A DNA stretch of 64,000 bases from Lumnitzera littorea (lineage: Eukaryota; Streptophyta; Magnoliopsida; Myrtales; Combretaceae): assembly GCA_024138015.1 (NCBI GenBank), contig JAMXBB010000008.1:7041524-7105523 (forward strand), read 5' to 3'. This document shows, piece by piece, positions 1-12,559 of this stretch (positions within the stretch are counted from its first letter, which is position 1; each line of letters opens with the position of its first letter). The notes beneath the pieces are model-generated. The model ran no database searches. It worked only from the letters and a program-made list of their open reading frames with translations, and had not been told where the DNA came from. Both the position numbers and the translations under genes were made by a program.

Positions 1-119
1 TTTAGTAGCTGTAATTAAAAGGGTAAAAATGGTATAGAGAAACATTTGCTATTAAAACCAGAGATATTATGCCAAAAAATTAGAAGTTGCAGATAGTACC
101 TCATCCTAATGCTTGCTAA

Positions 120-620
120 AGAAAGGAGTAGATGAAAGTGAATTGTGATGGTGATTAATATACATTCAAGTCAATTGAGTATGGGTTTCGTCATTAGAAA
201 TGATGCTACTTAGATTTTGACAGCTATTTTGAAGACTTTGAACAACACAAATGTGGAATTTGTGGAGACAACTATAAAGAAACCTTGCCATTAGCAAAAG
301 AGAGAAATTAGACAATTATCTAGGTGGAGACCAATAGCTCCTTAGTGTATTGACATTGGAGAAAAAGGAGATTAGCTTCTTAGAAGGCTAATTGTGTTAT
401 AGAAGATATTTCAAGTTTGCAACAACTCATTCTTTCTTTTTAGTTACCAATTGGGTGGTGTGTTAGGGTAAAAAGGGAATGAGTTACGATTTTAGGGATC
501 TTGACCCCTCATTTCCTTTACCTAAGGTTTGTGTTTGGATTGTAGTTTTAGATCACCTAAAGAGATTACATAACTTTTGTTCTCAATAAAATTGTCCTTG
601 CAATAAAAGAAAAATCTAAT
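120..620 (+). pseudogene. LINE-type RNase H domain remnant
   Basis: Translating across frames gives pieces of the RNase H-like domain found at the end of plant non-LTR (LINE) polyproteins: a start resembling KVNCDG, then GFVIRND in another frame, and further on a stretch resembling the usual C-terminal part. Stops and frame changes break it throughout, and the piece ends near an A-rich stretch (AATAAAATTG, then a run of A), as LINE 3' ends often do. In a live element this domain degrades RNA in RNA/DNA hybrids. Only this 3' part is seen; the window edge or 5' truncation removes the rest. It could instead be a degraded host RNase H-like gene of the same fold. It is certainly not functional. 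Confidence 0.45.
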
Positions 621-877
621 AATTGGTTGATAATTCCTATTCTTATTATGGTAAAAGAAGTTCATAATAAAATATATCTAATCTCATGTTGCCATGATTA
701 ACAATTGTCATTCTAGAAATTAGAGTATGAGAGAAGAGTCTTAAGTCTCATAGTCACTCCACTCTTAGATCAAAGTTATGTCTAACTATAAATGAATAAG
801 TAAAGTATCGTTTAAAATGCTCAATTGAGACAAAACTAATTACATAAGAACATATAAAAATGTAATCATTTTAGGAT

Positions 878-1644
878 TAGAGGTGAGTATATATAGATAG
901 GGTAGGATACAAAATCTTATCTATACCTTATTTTATAATTATAAGTTTTCAAATTTTGAAATCGAAATTTACCCTTTAACATAAAGGAACTATCTTAAAA
1001 TTTGTACCTATGTACAACCTTAGCGTAAGAGGTACTATTGGGATCTATGAAACTTTTTATTACATTTTTACAATATAATATTTTTGAGCCAAAATGTTGA
1101 ATAATCTATGAATTTTCTATGTATTAGTATGTAATACATTCATCAAGATGGTAATCACCAACAATTTAATCACATAACTAATAACAAAAGAAATATGGAA
1201 AAGAATGAGCCAAGCACGCTTACATTCAAGAGAAATGTAGTAGCAAGAAAATGAAAATGAAAGGTGTAAAGGACATGAGAGTAAAGAGTGGGGTTAGTAA
1301 TAATAATTATGGAAGAATTGAGAGACAACAAAGAAATGTAACATGTAATATACTTTAGGTTTTTACTTCCTACAATGGAGAGATGAGCTTTGGCCTTAAG
1401 TATGTATTATCTTAAATTTATTATATTACATGGTACACTAGAATCTGAACTCTACATATCTTTGAGCATATGTTCTAAGTTAGTACAAGATATAGAGATA
1501 CTATAATTAGTACCTTGTCTTGCAAGAGTAGGTATCCAAAAATGTTGATTCAAAACCTAATTTGCACAAACCCATGTAGAACCTACCTATTCATATAGGG
1601 TAAATTAGGTTCTAGGTTCTAATAAAGTTATTTGCTCATCTCTA
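878..1644. mobile_element. Non-autonomous hAT-like element
   Basis: The left end reads TAGAGGTGAG and the right end CTCATCTCTA, giving inverted termini that match at 9 of 10 positions and resemble the TAG(G/A)GRTG ends common in plant hAT elements. The flanking octamers (870-877 TTTAGGAT and 1645-1652 TCTACAAT) agree at only 5 of 8, so the target duplication is weak. The ends contain repeated short motifs such as AGGTTCTA and TAGGGTA. No coding capacity is seen. Confidence 0.45.
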
Positions 1645-1652
1645 TCTACAAT

Positions 1653-3640
1653 CAACATGAGACTTCCACAAAACTGTTTCAAATATTCAATGCTAATCCA
1701 TGTAAATTTATGTCTAAAAGATCATTTAAGTAAAAATCTTATGTTGCTCTCAATATCATTGTAATTTTTATCTTCTATTATCCCTTTATGTGTTTAGCAT
1801 TTAAGATGCCATATATAATACTTATAACCTAATATATTCTTAAAATTATAACTGCACTTTCTCTTGTTCCTTTATTTATAACTTGTTTTTTATCTCTCTT
1901 TTACAACCGGAAAATAACATTACATTCCTGTATTTGTATATGAAAACATATTGAAACCCATTCAAAATTTTGGGCTTGTCTAATAGGGACATGTTAGCCC
2001 GGCTACATTAACATACCTAACGTTATTAGATTGGCGAGTGTTGTCGCCGTTATTCCTTTGTACAATATAACCGTTTCATTTACAGGAAACAAGAACCGAC
2101 GAAGGTGGCGCATCTTTCGATTATTTTAATTTTTAGTTGCACTACTAAAGTCCCAAAAACAGAATTTACTATTCATTAAATAGTAGAATCTTTTAACAAA
2201 AGATTATTTTTTTCCATACCATCATATCACAATATTCTTAGAAGGAAGGAATTGAATCTAAATTATCCCCTTCCAAAAAAAGATTCTAATTAATGTAATG
2301 ATGCATGGAACGAGGATGGAATTTTGCCAGTTGTTTCATCAGCCTTAACCTATGCTAGAAGTTTTTGTATATGACAGAGGTCATGAAGAATCTCCCAGCT
2401 CCAGTGCTGCAAATTGTTTACATAAAATGGAGTGCTTTCTCTTTTTAAGCTATTCAAAACTTAAATTCCTATACAATATCGATGAACATGGGTGACGCAA
2501 ACTGCCTATAAGCATGTTGTCATGACTTTAGTTGTTAAGCAAGAAAAATCATTGGTTGGCCGAAGTGTCCTCCACAGATAAAGCTTCCACCGGCTTTAAA
2601 TTTTTTTTTTTTTTTTTAATCTGAATTGATGGATTATGTATAAATATTAATAAAATTTTAATATATGACAACATAATTGATGTTTTTCAAAATATATGTT
2701 CTTTATTATCAAATATTTAAATATTATTAATATTCACGTACTATTTACTAATCCATACGGTGTATTAATAGTATTTAATCTTTTCTTTTCCCATTTTCTT
2801 CCCCTTTGATATGTCCATTTCAAATACAAAACATATATTGTTATTGAACATCCAACCTAAGAGTTTCTAATTATTGACTTAATATTTATTACCCTAAGCT
2901 TATAAACTATTATCATTACTCTTCAGTGCGAATACGATCGATCGAGTACCTCGTTTTAAGTATTTGGATGGCTATGAAGTCTTCTTTTTATAAACTATTC
3001 GTTTTCGTACGCAAATTCGGTTGCAATAACATCTATTATATTGTATGATATTTTTCTATACAACTGGAAGCTATATATGTACATGACATAAAGTTCTAGT
3101 TTTCCTATCCTTCCAGCTTGTCTCTTCCTCCCATCAATTTAGCATCATATCGAATGATCCATTGACATAACTTCGTTTTCGTTTTTCTATGTAGACGTGA
3201 TATCATCTGAGCAACAGTTTGAAGATATGAATATAACCTAATGATTTCAAAGCCAGTCCTCGAGTAGAATGGATAAAAATCGAATCCCTTTTTTTCATTG
3301 TAAACATTAGAAAAAAACAAGGAATATAAAAATATTTGATAGTAATTCAGGTTCTACAAATATTAAATACACTCGGCAGTGAGCGCTTGACCAAAATGAA
3401 AAACAGCCAATATCTGGAAAATGTGCATATAAATACTGGACAATTTATTAGGTTTCACGAGTTATAATCTACCCCGTATTCTTTGGTGATTTTGTTTTCT
3501 AAGTAAAAAATGCTTGATATTTGAAATATACATCTATAATATTAAAGTGTAGTATATCATTTTTATGGTGTCATATATTTAAAGAATTAAATTTTTTAAT
3601 TGAAAAATTACTTTAAATTAAGAGTCTAATCAAATTGAAT
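1653..3640. other. Unassigned AT-rich DNA
   Basis: I see no gene, RNA or delimited element here. A poly-T run lies at 2601-2617. A 71-codon open frame on the minus strand (3105-3320) has no recognisable domain and is probably chance. Confidence 0.5.
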
Positions 3641-3965
3641 CAAATTAAATAGTATTAGACTCGAACTCGAGTTCAACTTAAAACCTTGAAACTCGAGCTC
3701 TATTTGAGTTTGACTGAGTTTTAAATTTTAAATTTGATTTTAACTTGAAAATATATATGATAAGTTTGATTAGGCTTACAAGCCTAATAAGCCTAATATT
3801 TTGGAGCTTAAACACGGCTTGATTCATTATTATAATAGCTTGAGCTCAAGCTGGAGCTCGAGCCTAAACTCAACTTCAACTCGAATTTCACCAAATCAAA
3901 TTTGAATGAAACTCGAGTCAAGTTCGAATAGTTTGTGAACTAACTTAGCTCATTTATACCTGTAC
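3640..3965. repeat. Repeat rich in GAGCTCGAG/ACTCGAGTT motifs
   Basis: The stretch has many variants of ACTCGAGTT, GAGCTCGAG and AGCCTAA in both orientations and ends in AGCTCATTTATACC. Such motifs are typical of subterminal regions of plant hAT-derived dispersed repeats. No matching left terminus or target duplication was found, so it may be a fragment. Confidence 0.4.
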
Positions 3966-4343
3966 TTTAGCTTCTCTTTAAAGTGAAAGTACATCTTTCT
4001 TTTTATGAACAATTTAAGATTAATTTTAGTAAATTATTTTGATAGCCGTTATTTTCCCATACGCCACATTCTCCACTTTTCTTAAGAGACAAAATTCTAA
4101 TAAATGAAGATGTGAAAATCAACAATATTTCTAATTCTTATAGTAATTTCTATTCAACATATATTATATGTAATTTCTCTTATTATTTTAAACACATAAT
4201 CTTCTTTTTTTTTCAACATATATTAGGTTCATCTAGCATATTAGTGCATTTTATTATGACTTCATCATTCATCTCTAGGAATTTAATCTACAATTTAGAG
4301 TTAAGGTTGTTATAGCCTAGCTAGTCGTATGAACATGAGTCTT

Positions 4344-6296
4344 TGTAAAACCTGATCTAAAAAGAGGAGGTTATATAACAACAACAACAACAAAAATAAT
4401 AATAAATTTTAGAAATATAAAATAATGGAATGAATATAATAATATAATAAAGGCTTGAAAACATGATATGACTAACATGACTTGTAATTTATAAGGGATG
4501 GCGGAGGCAATATGGTCATGGGAAAAATTTTTGAAAGTATAGCTCAACCTCATATCTTTCTCTTACCAAAACATTACGTTAGTTTTCCTCCAACAATAGA
4601 AAACTTCCAATCCTTAACCAAATACCAAAACCCTAATCAAGATTCGCAATAATTGAGTACGGGGTTCAATAAAGAATTAGTCTTTATGTGTTTTTCGAGT
4701 AAGTTTTCCTTTTATCTTTGTTTTATTTTATTAATTTATGTCTTTTAGGATTTTCTTTGAGTTTTAGGAGAAGGTGGTGTATTTGTTGACGTAGTAATAG
4801 TGGATAATTATTATGTGATGGGGTTACGGAAGTGTTGTATTACTGGTGTAGCGTACGCGTATATATGACATGTTGGGTGTTGTTCGAGAAAAATTTAGCA
4901 CATTATGATGGTTTTGATTTTTGTGTGTGTGGAATTCTATGTGCTGTGTAGTGTATATAGTTGTGATTGTGTAGCGGCGTGAAGTGGGAATTGCATTTAT
5001 ACGTGTGTGTGCAACCAACATGAGGATATGCATGTGTATACGTTGTGCAAGTGTGTGTGTCGATGTATGTGTCTATGTGTAGATGTGAGACGAGAGAAAG
5101 AGAGAGAGTTATATTATGAGATGTTGAAAAGTGTAAGGAAGGATATGAAAAGATATGAGGAATGCAGTTCAAAAACTTGGATGTTGAGGCAAAGGGTTGA
5201 ATAAAAGCAGAAGAGTATTAAGTCAAGTTAATGATTAATGAATTGAGTTTTAAATTCGATATTGTATTTGTGACCAGATGCTAGGAGTCATGTAATGCCA
5301 GACTTTGTTGAGATAGGAGTATCAAGTACGGGACATATGTTTGTTGAATATGTGTGTTATGCTAGTATATATGTAAACCAAACTTAATTAAAAATATTAC
5401 TTAATTAATAGTGTTGCTTATGCTTGACTTTGACCACCTACTGATTGGATCTAATAATGTTGGTGAGGCACTTGGTGATTTTTGTGTGTGCTATCTCTAG
5501 TGGAGTCTCGTACTGAAATGACTTAAGTAGATTTAGGATGGTTTTGACACTCGGGTGATTAGAGAGGACCTAACACTAATACCTATGTAGTATTTATATA
5601 TTGTGTGTATAGGGATCATGAGTAACCCCAAGTCTTAAGATGTTGAGATTGTGTTGTTTGCAGACTTAAATGACAATATTTAAAATTGGTTGTTTATTAT
5701 GTTTATGTTGATTCTTGTGTGTGCTTAACTCATTACATGTATGTTCATGCGCATGCGTATAGTATCCTGTACTGGCCGTTAACTTATCCTTGAGGGAATC
5801 GTTGTTTTTTAACTGTAGGTTTAAGGTGTGAAGTTTATGGTAATTATTATGTAGGGGATGCAAGTTGTGATTAACTATATTATGATGAGGAAGGTGATCT
5901 CTGTTATTATGGTAATGCAGTAAAGACAGCGTAGCTTAGCTTTTAGGAGTGAATTATTGAGGATCATATGTTATTGTTTTATGTTATATATATTTGGAGA
6001 CTGTTAATTATTTGGGGGGTCATTTGTGACTCCTTTAGATGATGTTACTTTATATTGTTTGTCTTAGAGTTATATTGTATTCTAATAGTTGGGTTTGTTT
6101 ACTATTGCGAATATGGAAATTGGGTGGTCAACATTCCACTTTAATTTAGTTTGAGGTTATTAAATTGTGAGTTGGCAAATTTTATCTATTTAGCTTATGG
6201 ATTTTAGTTAGATTGTAAGTTCCTAAATACTTGACATGTTAGTAGAAGTTAGGGATACGTAGTAAGCTGTAGCGTTTCGAGTTCTGGGGCATTATA
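4344..6296 (+). mobile_element. Solo LTR (1.95 kb), GT-rich family
   Basis: The segment starts TGTAAAACC and ends GGGGCATTATA (probably a decayed GGGGCGTTACA), and is flanked by a perfect 5-bp target duplication, GTCTT at 4339-4343 and 6297-6301. There is no internal region, primer-binding site or polyprotein, so it is a solo LTR left by recombination between two LTRs. It contains a long G/T-rich tract (about 4900-5100). A related LTR begins at 62808 and shares the start, a block at about 4560-4760, and the downstream GT-rich part. Short open frames inside it are low-complexity and not genes. Confidence 0.75.
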
Positions 6297-6301
6297 GTCT
6301 T

Positions 6302-9300
6302 TCAAAGAGATGGACCAAATTTGGATCCCCATTCCTTTAAGTTATAATATGAAATAATGAAGTTGACAAAATCTATGATTTACAAGAAGTAATATAATGA
6401 ACCAATATAGACCTTTATGTTGTTAGATAATCTTGGGTATTGATGTTCTATATAATGTGTTAATTTCGAAATATTTTCGTAATTGAATTATATAAGGGCT
6501 TTTCGGTGGTCTTGTTGGTAGAACCGTTCGATTCATTATATAACCATCGAAATTTTTGGTACATTAATCCTTAGTCATTTTAATAGTTAGATGATGAGTC
6601 CTATGTTACTTAGGAGTATAAAGTATGTTTTGACTAAAATAATTTCTCCGATATACATTGGGTGTTTTCCGCAAATGTCTCCTATTTTGGTAATTCATTT
6701 GTGGAGGAGTTCCAGCTGGAGTGTACTGACTAACTATCGATTCGAACCTTCAAATTACTTAAAAAAGGAAATAAACGTTGGCAGGTGGTAGTGAGAAAGC
6801 GACGAGCTTGCTCTCCGAATTGCAGTTCTGTGCATGTTCTCCATTTGTGGCATAATGACACAACCTCATAAATGCAATCTTACCTAGTACCCACTTCGTC
6901 CGCACACATAGCCAAGTCCTCTTTCTTCTCACTTTACACAACATTTATCGCAGGTTATTTTATAGTCCTATCGACGAAATCGTACATACTGAAAAATGAA
7001 AAATAACTATAGCGTTCTATGTCTTCAGGGTTAATGAAAGAAGCATCAAAATTAGAAATATCTGATTATACCTATATAGTACTCCAGTAAATCTATAGTT
7101 TCTCTTATATACAAGCTTTTATGTCTCACTTCTATATTGTGGGATTGAAGCTTTGATCAGTTTCTTATTTCTCATATTGATTGATAGCATGCTTTATGGT
7201 CCCTTTTCGTACGAGACGAATTGTTTTGTCGTTGTGTACTGATTGATATATGAATAGTAGGTATCTCAAGTGATTCTCAAGTGATTCGTCCTCTCAGACT
7301 TCATCAGTTTTGGTAATAGACTTAGAGAAGTGAGAACAAGTAGAAGTGTAATTCAGATTGATATCTCAAGTGATCCATCCTCACCAAACTTCACTAACTC
7401 CATTGACAAACCTGGATTGCTTCTTATCCTGCTAAGTAGCATCAAGCTCCTGTGTGGGTGAAATGCTAGTCATAACCGCCGATTCAAAATATCCTTTGAC
7501 AACCTCCACATGAACGTCTACAAGAGATAGTTTCTTTTGCAAGATTCTGTGGCATTTTCTAAGGAGAACTCTCTACTTTTTTTTTTTTTTTTGGTTGTTT
7601 TAATTTTTTTTTTAACTAATCCACTATACACTAAGGGGGTGGGCTTATAATTTGGGCCAATTATTCTAGTTTCAATCTTTTGATTGTTGGTGAAATCTCT
7701 GCTTTTTCTGGCTTTTTCGAGTTCAAATTTTTCAAGGGCATGATTTATTACGGTTGTTGTTGCTAGGTTTAAAATGTTGTATGTGTTTTGGAGGTGATTT
7801 TTTACTAATTATCTTCCCGAGTGATATTGGATGTATAAATCATGGTAAAAAAATTTGGATTGATAATTCTTGTTGGCTAGCACTAGGATGAGAACTCAAG
7901 AGGTTAAATCTGGATAGGTTTTTGCGGGGCCTCATAGATTCTATAGTAGTAGTAGATAGGTGAATCTTGAATGACAATTTTGGTTGGTTAATTTTGAGTA
8001 AGTATTTATGGGAGGGTAAATATGGATAGGTTATGTGCATTGGATGTTTAAGTTTAGAAAATGGTGGAGAAATGAAACTAACAAAGAAGAAGCATAGGAA
8101 AATATTGAAAGGTTGAATTATAATTTCTAACTAATTAAAAGGACGCTCAATTGGTGGAAAATGCTCTTGAAAACAGAGAATTTTCTTACTCTAAAAGTTT
8201 AGAGAGAAAGGCCTATGGATTCCCGTAATTTAATTCAAAAGTAAAAAAAAAAAAAAAAAAAAAAACTTCAACATTAATCTAAGGAAGTTGGATTTTTCTC
8301 TTTAAGCTAGCCACTTAATTTAATAGTTATACTGTTATTACACTAAACTATTCAATACTTAATCATGATTGATTTAGATAGTGAAAATTTTCTTTTGACC
8401 AACTATGTTACAATTTGAGTAAGGGAAATTCAAGTTCTATCTATTTTGATGAGAGATTAATAACGATATTATTAGGTTACAATAGTTTTGACACTGAGAT
8501 AGTGAAATTGTAACGACGAAATTAAGAAAATAAATGTGTGATTCTTTTCGGCTCATTGAAAGCAAAAACAACTTGCCTCTTCAGATTTCATTTTTGTATT
8601 TAATTTATATTCCTGAAATGGTAACTTTTATTTTCGTTTGCAAATGGACATCGAAACACTTTCAGTATTACTATTGGTACGCAATTAAAAAAGTGAGCTA
8701 TTAATTTTTCTTCAGGAGTAATCCATACCCTTATCTTGATAGTTATTACTTAGTATGCATGCAAGTTGCTTGCAAAAGCTTTAGCTCTTTTATTGAAAAA
8801 TACATCCCACCAAAGTACTCTCATAATTTACTCATTTTCTTTGGATTGAGGTTTAAAAATATCTAATTTGACAATGAGGTTTAAAATAATTATTTTTTCA
8901 TTTTACAGAGGAAACGTATTCTTTTACAAATTTCAAACCATGAAATTGTACCGAAAAAAAAAAATTTTAATTCAAATTAAAGTTTAAGTATAACTACGTT
9001 ATTCTTAATGTATATTTGATATGATTAGATTTCGAAGTGATATCCACTCGCTTGTAAATATAAACGGATTGTTGTTTAAGAATTTGAAATTGAATATTTT
9101 GAGGGTACTTTTTTCCTGATTTTTATGGAACAACTCGAAAGCAATTAACTCCTCGATAACCAATGACGCTACGATCGAATTAATTGAACTAGGGTCTTGT
9201 CTAATCCATTTAATAAGTCAAAGATGCTTGAATAAATTAAAGAAAGAGTTTTATTTTGATCCTACAATTTTATGGATAGGATTCATATTATCAGGAAAAG

Positions 9301-9890
9301 AGAAGGATTTCATTCTTGAACTGATATAAACTATTGAAAAAATAATATCTTACAAAGAATTTATACTGAAAACCTAACGACTTCAGGACAATTAGGTAAT
9401 TAACCTCTAATAAAGGGACTAAACATAAACTTCTAGTAAAATAACTTACGAACTAATAATAAAATTACATAAAAGTGCTTTAAGTTTAGATTGACGTGTA
9501 ATAAACTCTAGCAGGCGAGATCATAATCCCATGCTTTTGATGTGGGTTGATGTTTTTTGTTGGCTTGGTCATATTCTATTAAACAGTTATCGTTTCTATG
9601 GTGTTTTTTTATTTTTTTTTTCTTTTTTACCAAAAAGTTATTGCTTCTATGGTTGAATGAATTATTAGTTTATCGAAAATAAAAAATATAATAAAACTTT
9701 ATAATAAAGCTCCAATTGATACCTATCATCAATATTTTAGGGGAGATAGTTCAATTTGGTAATTTTTTTTATACATTATACTGAATATCATAAATAGAAA
9801 ACATATGGAAAGTTTAAATATTGATTAATCAACAAATTTGGATAATTAATAGTTAGAACAGTTGGATTTATCAACGAATTTGGATAAGCA
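6302..9890. other. Unassigned AT-rich DNA
   Basis: No gene or bounded element was recognised. Homopolymer runs occur at 7577-7592 (T) and 8243-8265 (A). Open frames of about 60 codons here look like chance. Confidence 0.5.
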
Positions 9891-10260
9891 AAACTAGTTT
9901 TGAATAATGAAGGGGTTGCCATTGTTTAATTGACATTATTATTTATATACTTAATGTATTTGATTGAAGATAAAGCAAATTACAAATGATAAATTTGAAA
10001 ATTCATTTCATAAGCCGGTTTCACTCTTGATAAGAACAAAATCCAAAATTAAATTTAACCTTATAACAGAAAGATTTCCTCTCTGTTTTTTTTTTTTGCC
10101 CATAACAGAAGGAATTCTTTAGATACAAATATACCTGTACACGATAATTTGTCAACTTATTGATAAGTACATTTATGAAATGGAGGCAAAAATAGAAGAT
10201 TCTTATCACATTTGAAATTGGGAAATTACTGGAATTAAAAACAAAATAAAGAGACAAGCA
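9891..10260. repeat. Duplicated upstream block, copy 1
   Basis: This stretch matches 53755-54445, upstream of CHX copy 2. Shared anchors include AAAACTAGTTTT followed by GGTTGCCATTGTTT, then TAAGAACAAAATCCAAAA, ACAGAAAGAT and ATAAGTACATTT. It marks the probable outer left edge of the duplication that produced the two CHX genes. The second copy carries extra DNA (a fold-back insertion and a local tandem duplication) that this one lacks. Confidence 0.6.
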
Positions 10261-11284
10261 TTAACTTCTTAGCTGGCGTGTCAGGGAATTAGAAAACTTA
10301 TTTAATTCAGATTACCATAAGTGGACGCAGAGATGGTCCTTACAAACATGATTTTTCTTTTCCTAATTATAGAAAAACAATATTTGAATTTAGTCTATTT
10401 CAATAAAAGATAAATAATAATATTATTAGATTACAATGATCTTACTGTCTTATCTTACATATATGATTTGATACTTGCTCTTTAGAAATATATGATTGTG
10501 ATAATAATTTTTTTCTTAAAAAATTACTATTTTATAGAATTTATTATATATTAAAATATCATTAGTATTTAACCATCACGAATGATGTTGAAGCTAAAAA
10601 AAATTCATTAATACTAATATATTATGTGTTTTAATAAATAGTGAATAAATATTAATGATATTCATACATATATCAATAATAACAAGTCTATATTTTCATG
10701 TACTACAATTTATCGATATTTATCAAAATACGTGATTTGTTGCTGCTGAGTAGGATTGTAAATGAGTAGCCTATGTGCCTAAAGTTCATGTTCTTAGCAT
10801 GCTAATGCTTTTTGCGTGCCGGGCCTAGTGTACTTGTATACCTAGAGCCTATGTACATGTAGCTTATTTATTAAGTGTGCCTATTCACGTACCACCTATG
10901 TATCGCCTACGTACTTCTTGCGTGCCTATAAATAGGTTCGGTAATTTTTGGTATATACATAATTTTGAGCTGCTGATTTTTTTCCTAAACAGTTACTTGC
11001 TTGTATTATACTATTATTATGTATTAATACGTTGATATAAGAAACTATTACTTTTTTGAAAAATTTAATTAAGAAAAAAATATTATTACTATTATTATGC
11101 ATTAGCATTAGTATAGTAAATTTACTTTACGTATTTATTTGTGCATATTAACATTTATGATGTTGATGACGGTAATAGCCGTAGTTGTGGTAGTAGTTAG
11201 CTAAAGCGACGAAGACGGTGTTGTTAGGGGCAATGCTACGGTATAGGTGATCATAGTAGTAGCTGTGATGGTGATCCTAGATGG

Positions 11285-11392
11285 CTAGTTGTGGTAGGCG
11301 TTGTATATTGTAGAAAAGACTGTAGATTGATTTTCCTTTCAATCGACAATCTTTTATGCAATATACAAGACTACTACTACTACTACAACTAG
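11285..11392. repeat. Imperfect hairpin with 46/54-nt arms
   Basis: The left arm 11285-11330 and right arm 11339-11392 are inverted copies separated by 8 nt. The 30 nt next to the loop pair at about 26 of 30 positions; the outer part is a GTT/GTA-rich stretch with extra triplets in the right arm. Function unknown: MITE relic, fold-back or small-RNA precursor are all possible. Confidence 0.65.
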
Positions 11393-11666
11393 CAACTTAA
11401 AGTTATGCAGGTGTAATAATATTACAACATAATTATAATAACATAAATATCAAACTTATAATTATTAGATATAGATGATACACATATAATATCGATACTA
11501 AGTCTCATAAGAAACTATTAATACATAGGATCATTTAATAAGTTTCCAAGTTTGACTACAATAATTACATGTCACTCTTGACTCTAACCTTACATTCACA
11601 CTTATGAGTAAAGGATTCACTAACCTTAGACATCTTACGACTCAGAATGACAAACAAGATCCTTGT

Positions 11667-11735
11667 ACAAGTAAGCTATGGGGTCGTCAGCTAACAAGCT
11701 GTGGGGATGTAAGCTAACAAGCTATGTGGATGTAA
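11667..11735. repeat. 23-bp tandem repeat, about 3 copies
   Basis: Units start GCTAACAAGCTGTGGGGATG and repeat with a 23-nt period at 11690-11712 and 11713-11735, with a diverged first copy at 11667-11689. The surrounding DNA (11560-12190) looks like old LTR-type sequence but no termini were found. Confidence 0.6.
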
Positions 11736-12559
11736 GCCAACCATACAACAAATAAGTCGTATGATAATTAATTTCAAACATATGAATGTATGAATAATCA
11801 ATGTGCCATATAAATACTTGTAGGTGATAAGATATTGTATGCAACTTAGATTTAATACCCTCTGAAGTCAAGGTTAAAGTATACACGGCACCAATTAGAT
11901 CTAGGAATCATATTAGAACTTATATAACAACAAGACTCAGCATTTCATATTAAAAAACACAATGGTATATTTATTTTCAGTATTAGTTAAAAACTTAGTT
12001 TTAAGTATGAATGTGAGTAGATTCTTGCTGCCCTAACTCACCTTTAAACGGAGGTCTCCGAACTTGGCTCTTAGCTGGGTGGTTGGCACCTCTAACGCCT
12101 AGTGTTCCCGTAAGTCAGTGTAAGGTAATATAGTACGTGTATACCATACTTAAACAATCCCTATATGGCCTCTCACTAACTCAATGTGATGTGACGACCG
12201 GAATTAGTTATGCAATGCATGATTTGATTTAGTTAGTTCAAGTCTGATAATATTAAATCCATTAATAGTGTGATCAAACTAAGTCACAAACAGATCAATT
12301 CCTATCAAATTTGTTATGCAACAAATAGTATATTATCATACTTTTAAAAGTAATTTCACTATTGACAAGCAAAATCATATATATGCATAACCCGGCCCTA
12401 CACAATATTCAATTATTAAAAACAAATAATATTCACTATCTACATATACAAGCATATATGGAATTATTAGGAATATTCATTTGGCCATTCTTAAGGTCAG
12501 GGATCACAATAATTTGCTAGTAGATCAGTATCAATCTCATGATCACTTGACATTGAGAA

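Noticed and set aside
3105..3320. 71-codon minus-strand frame as a small gene
   Set aside because: No domain, signal or supporting context was seen.
4824..5204. Overlapping Cys- or His-rich frames in a GT-rich tract
   Set aside because: They lie inside a solo LTR and arise from the TG repeats.
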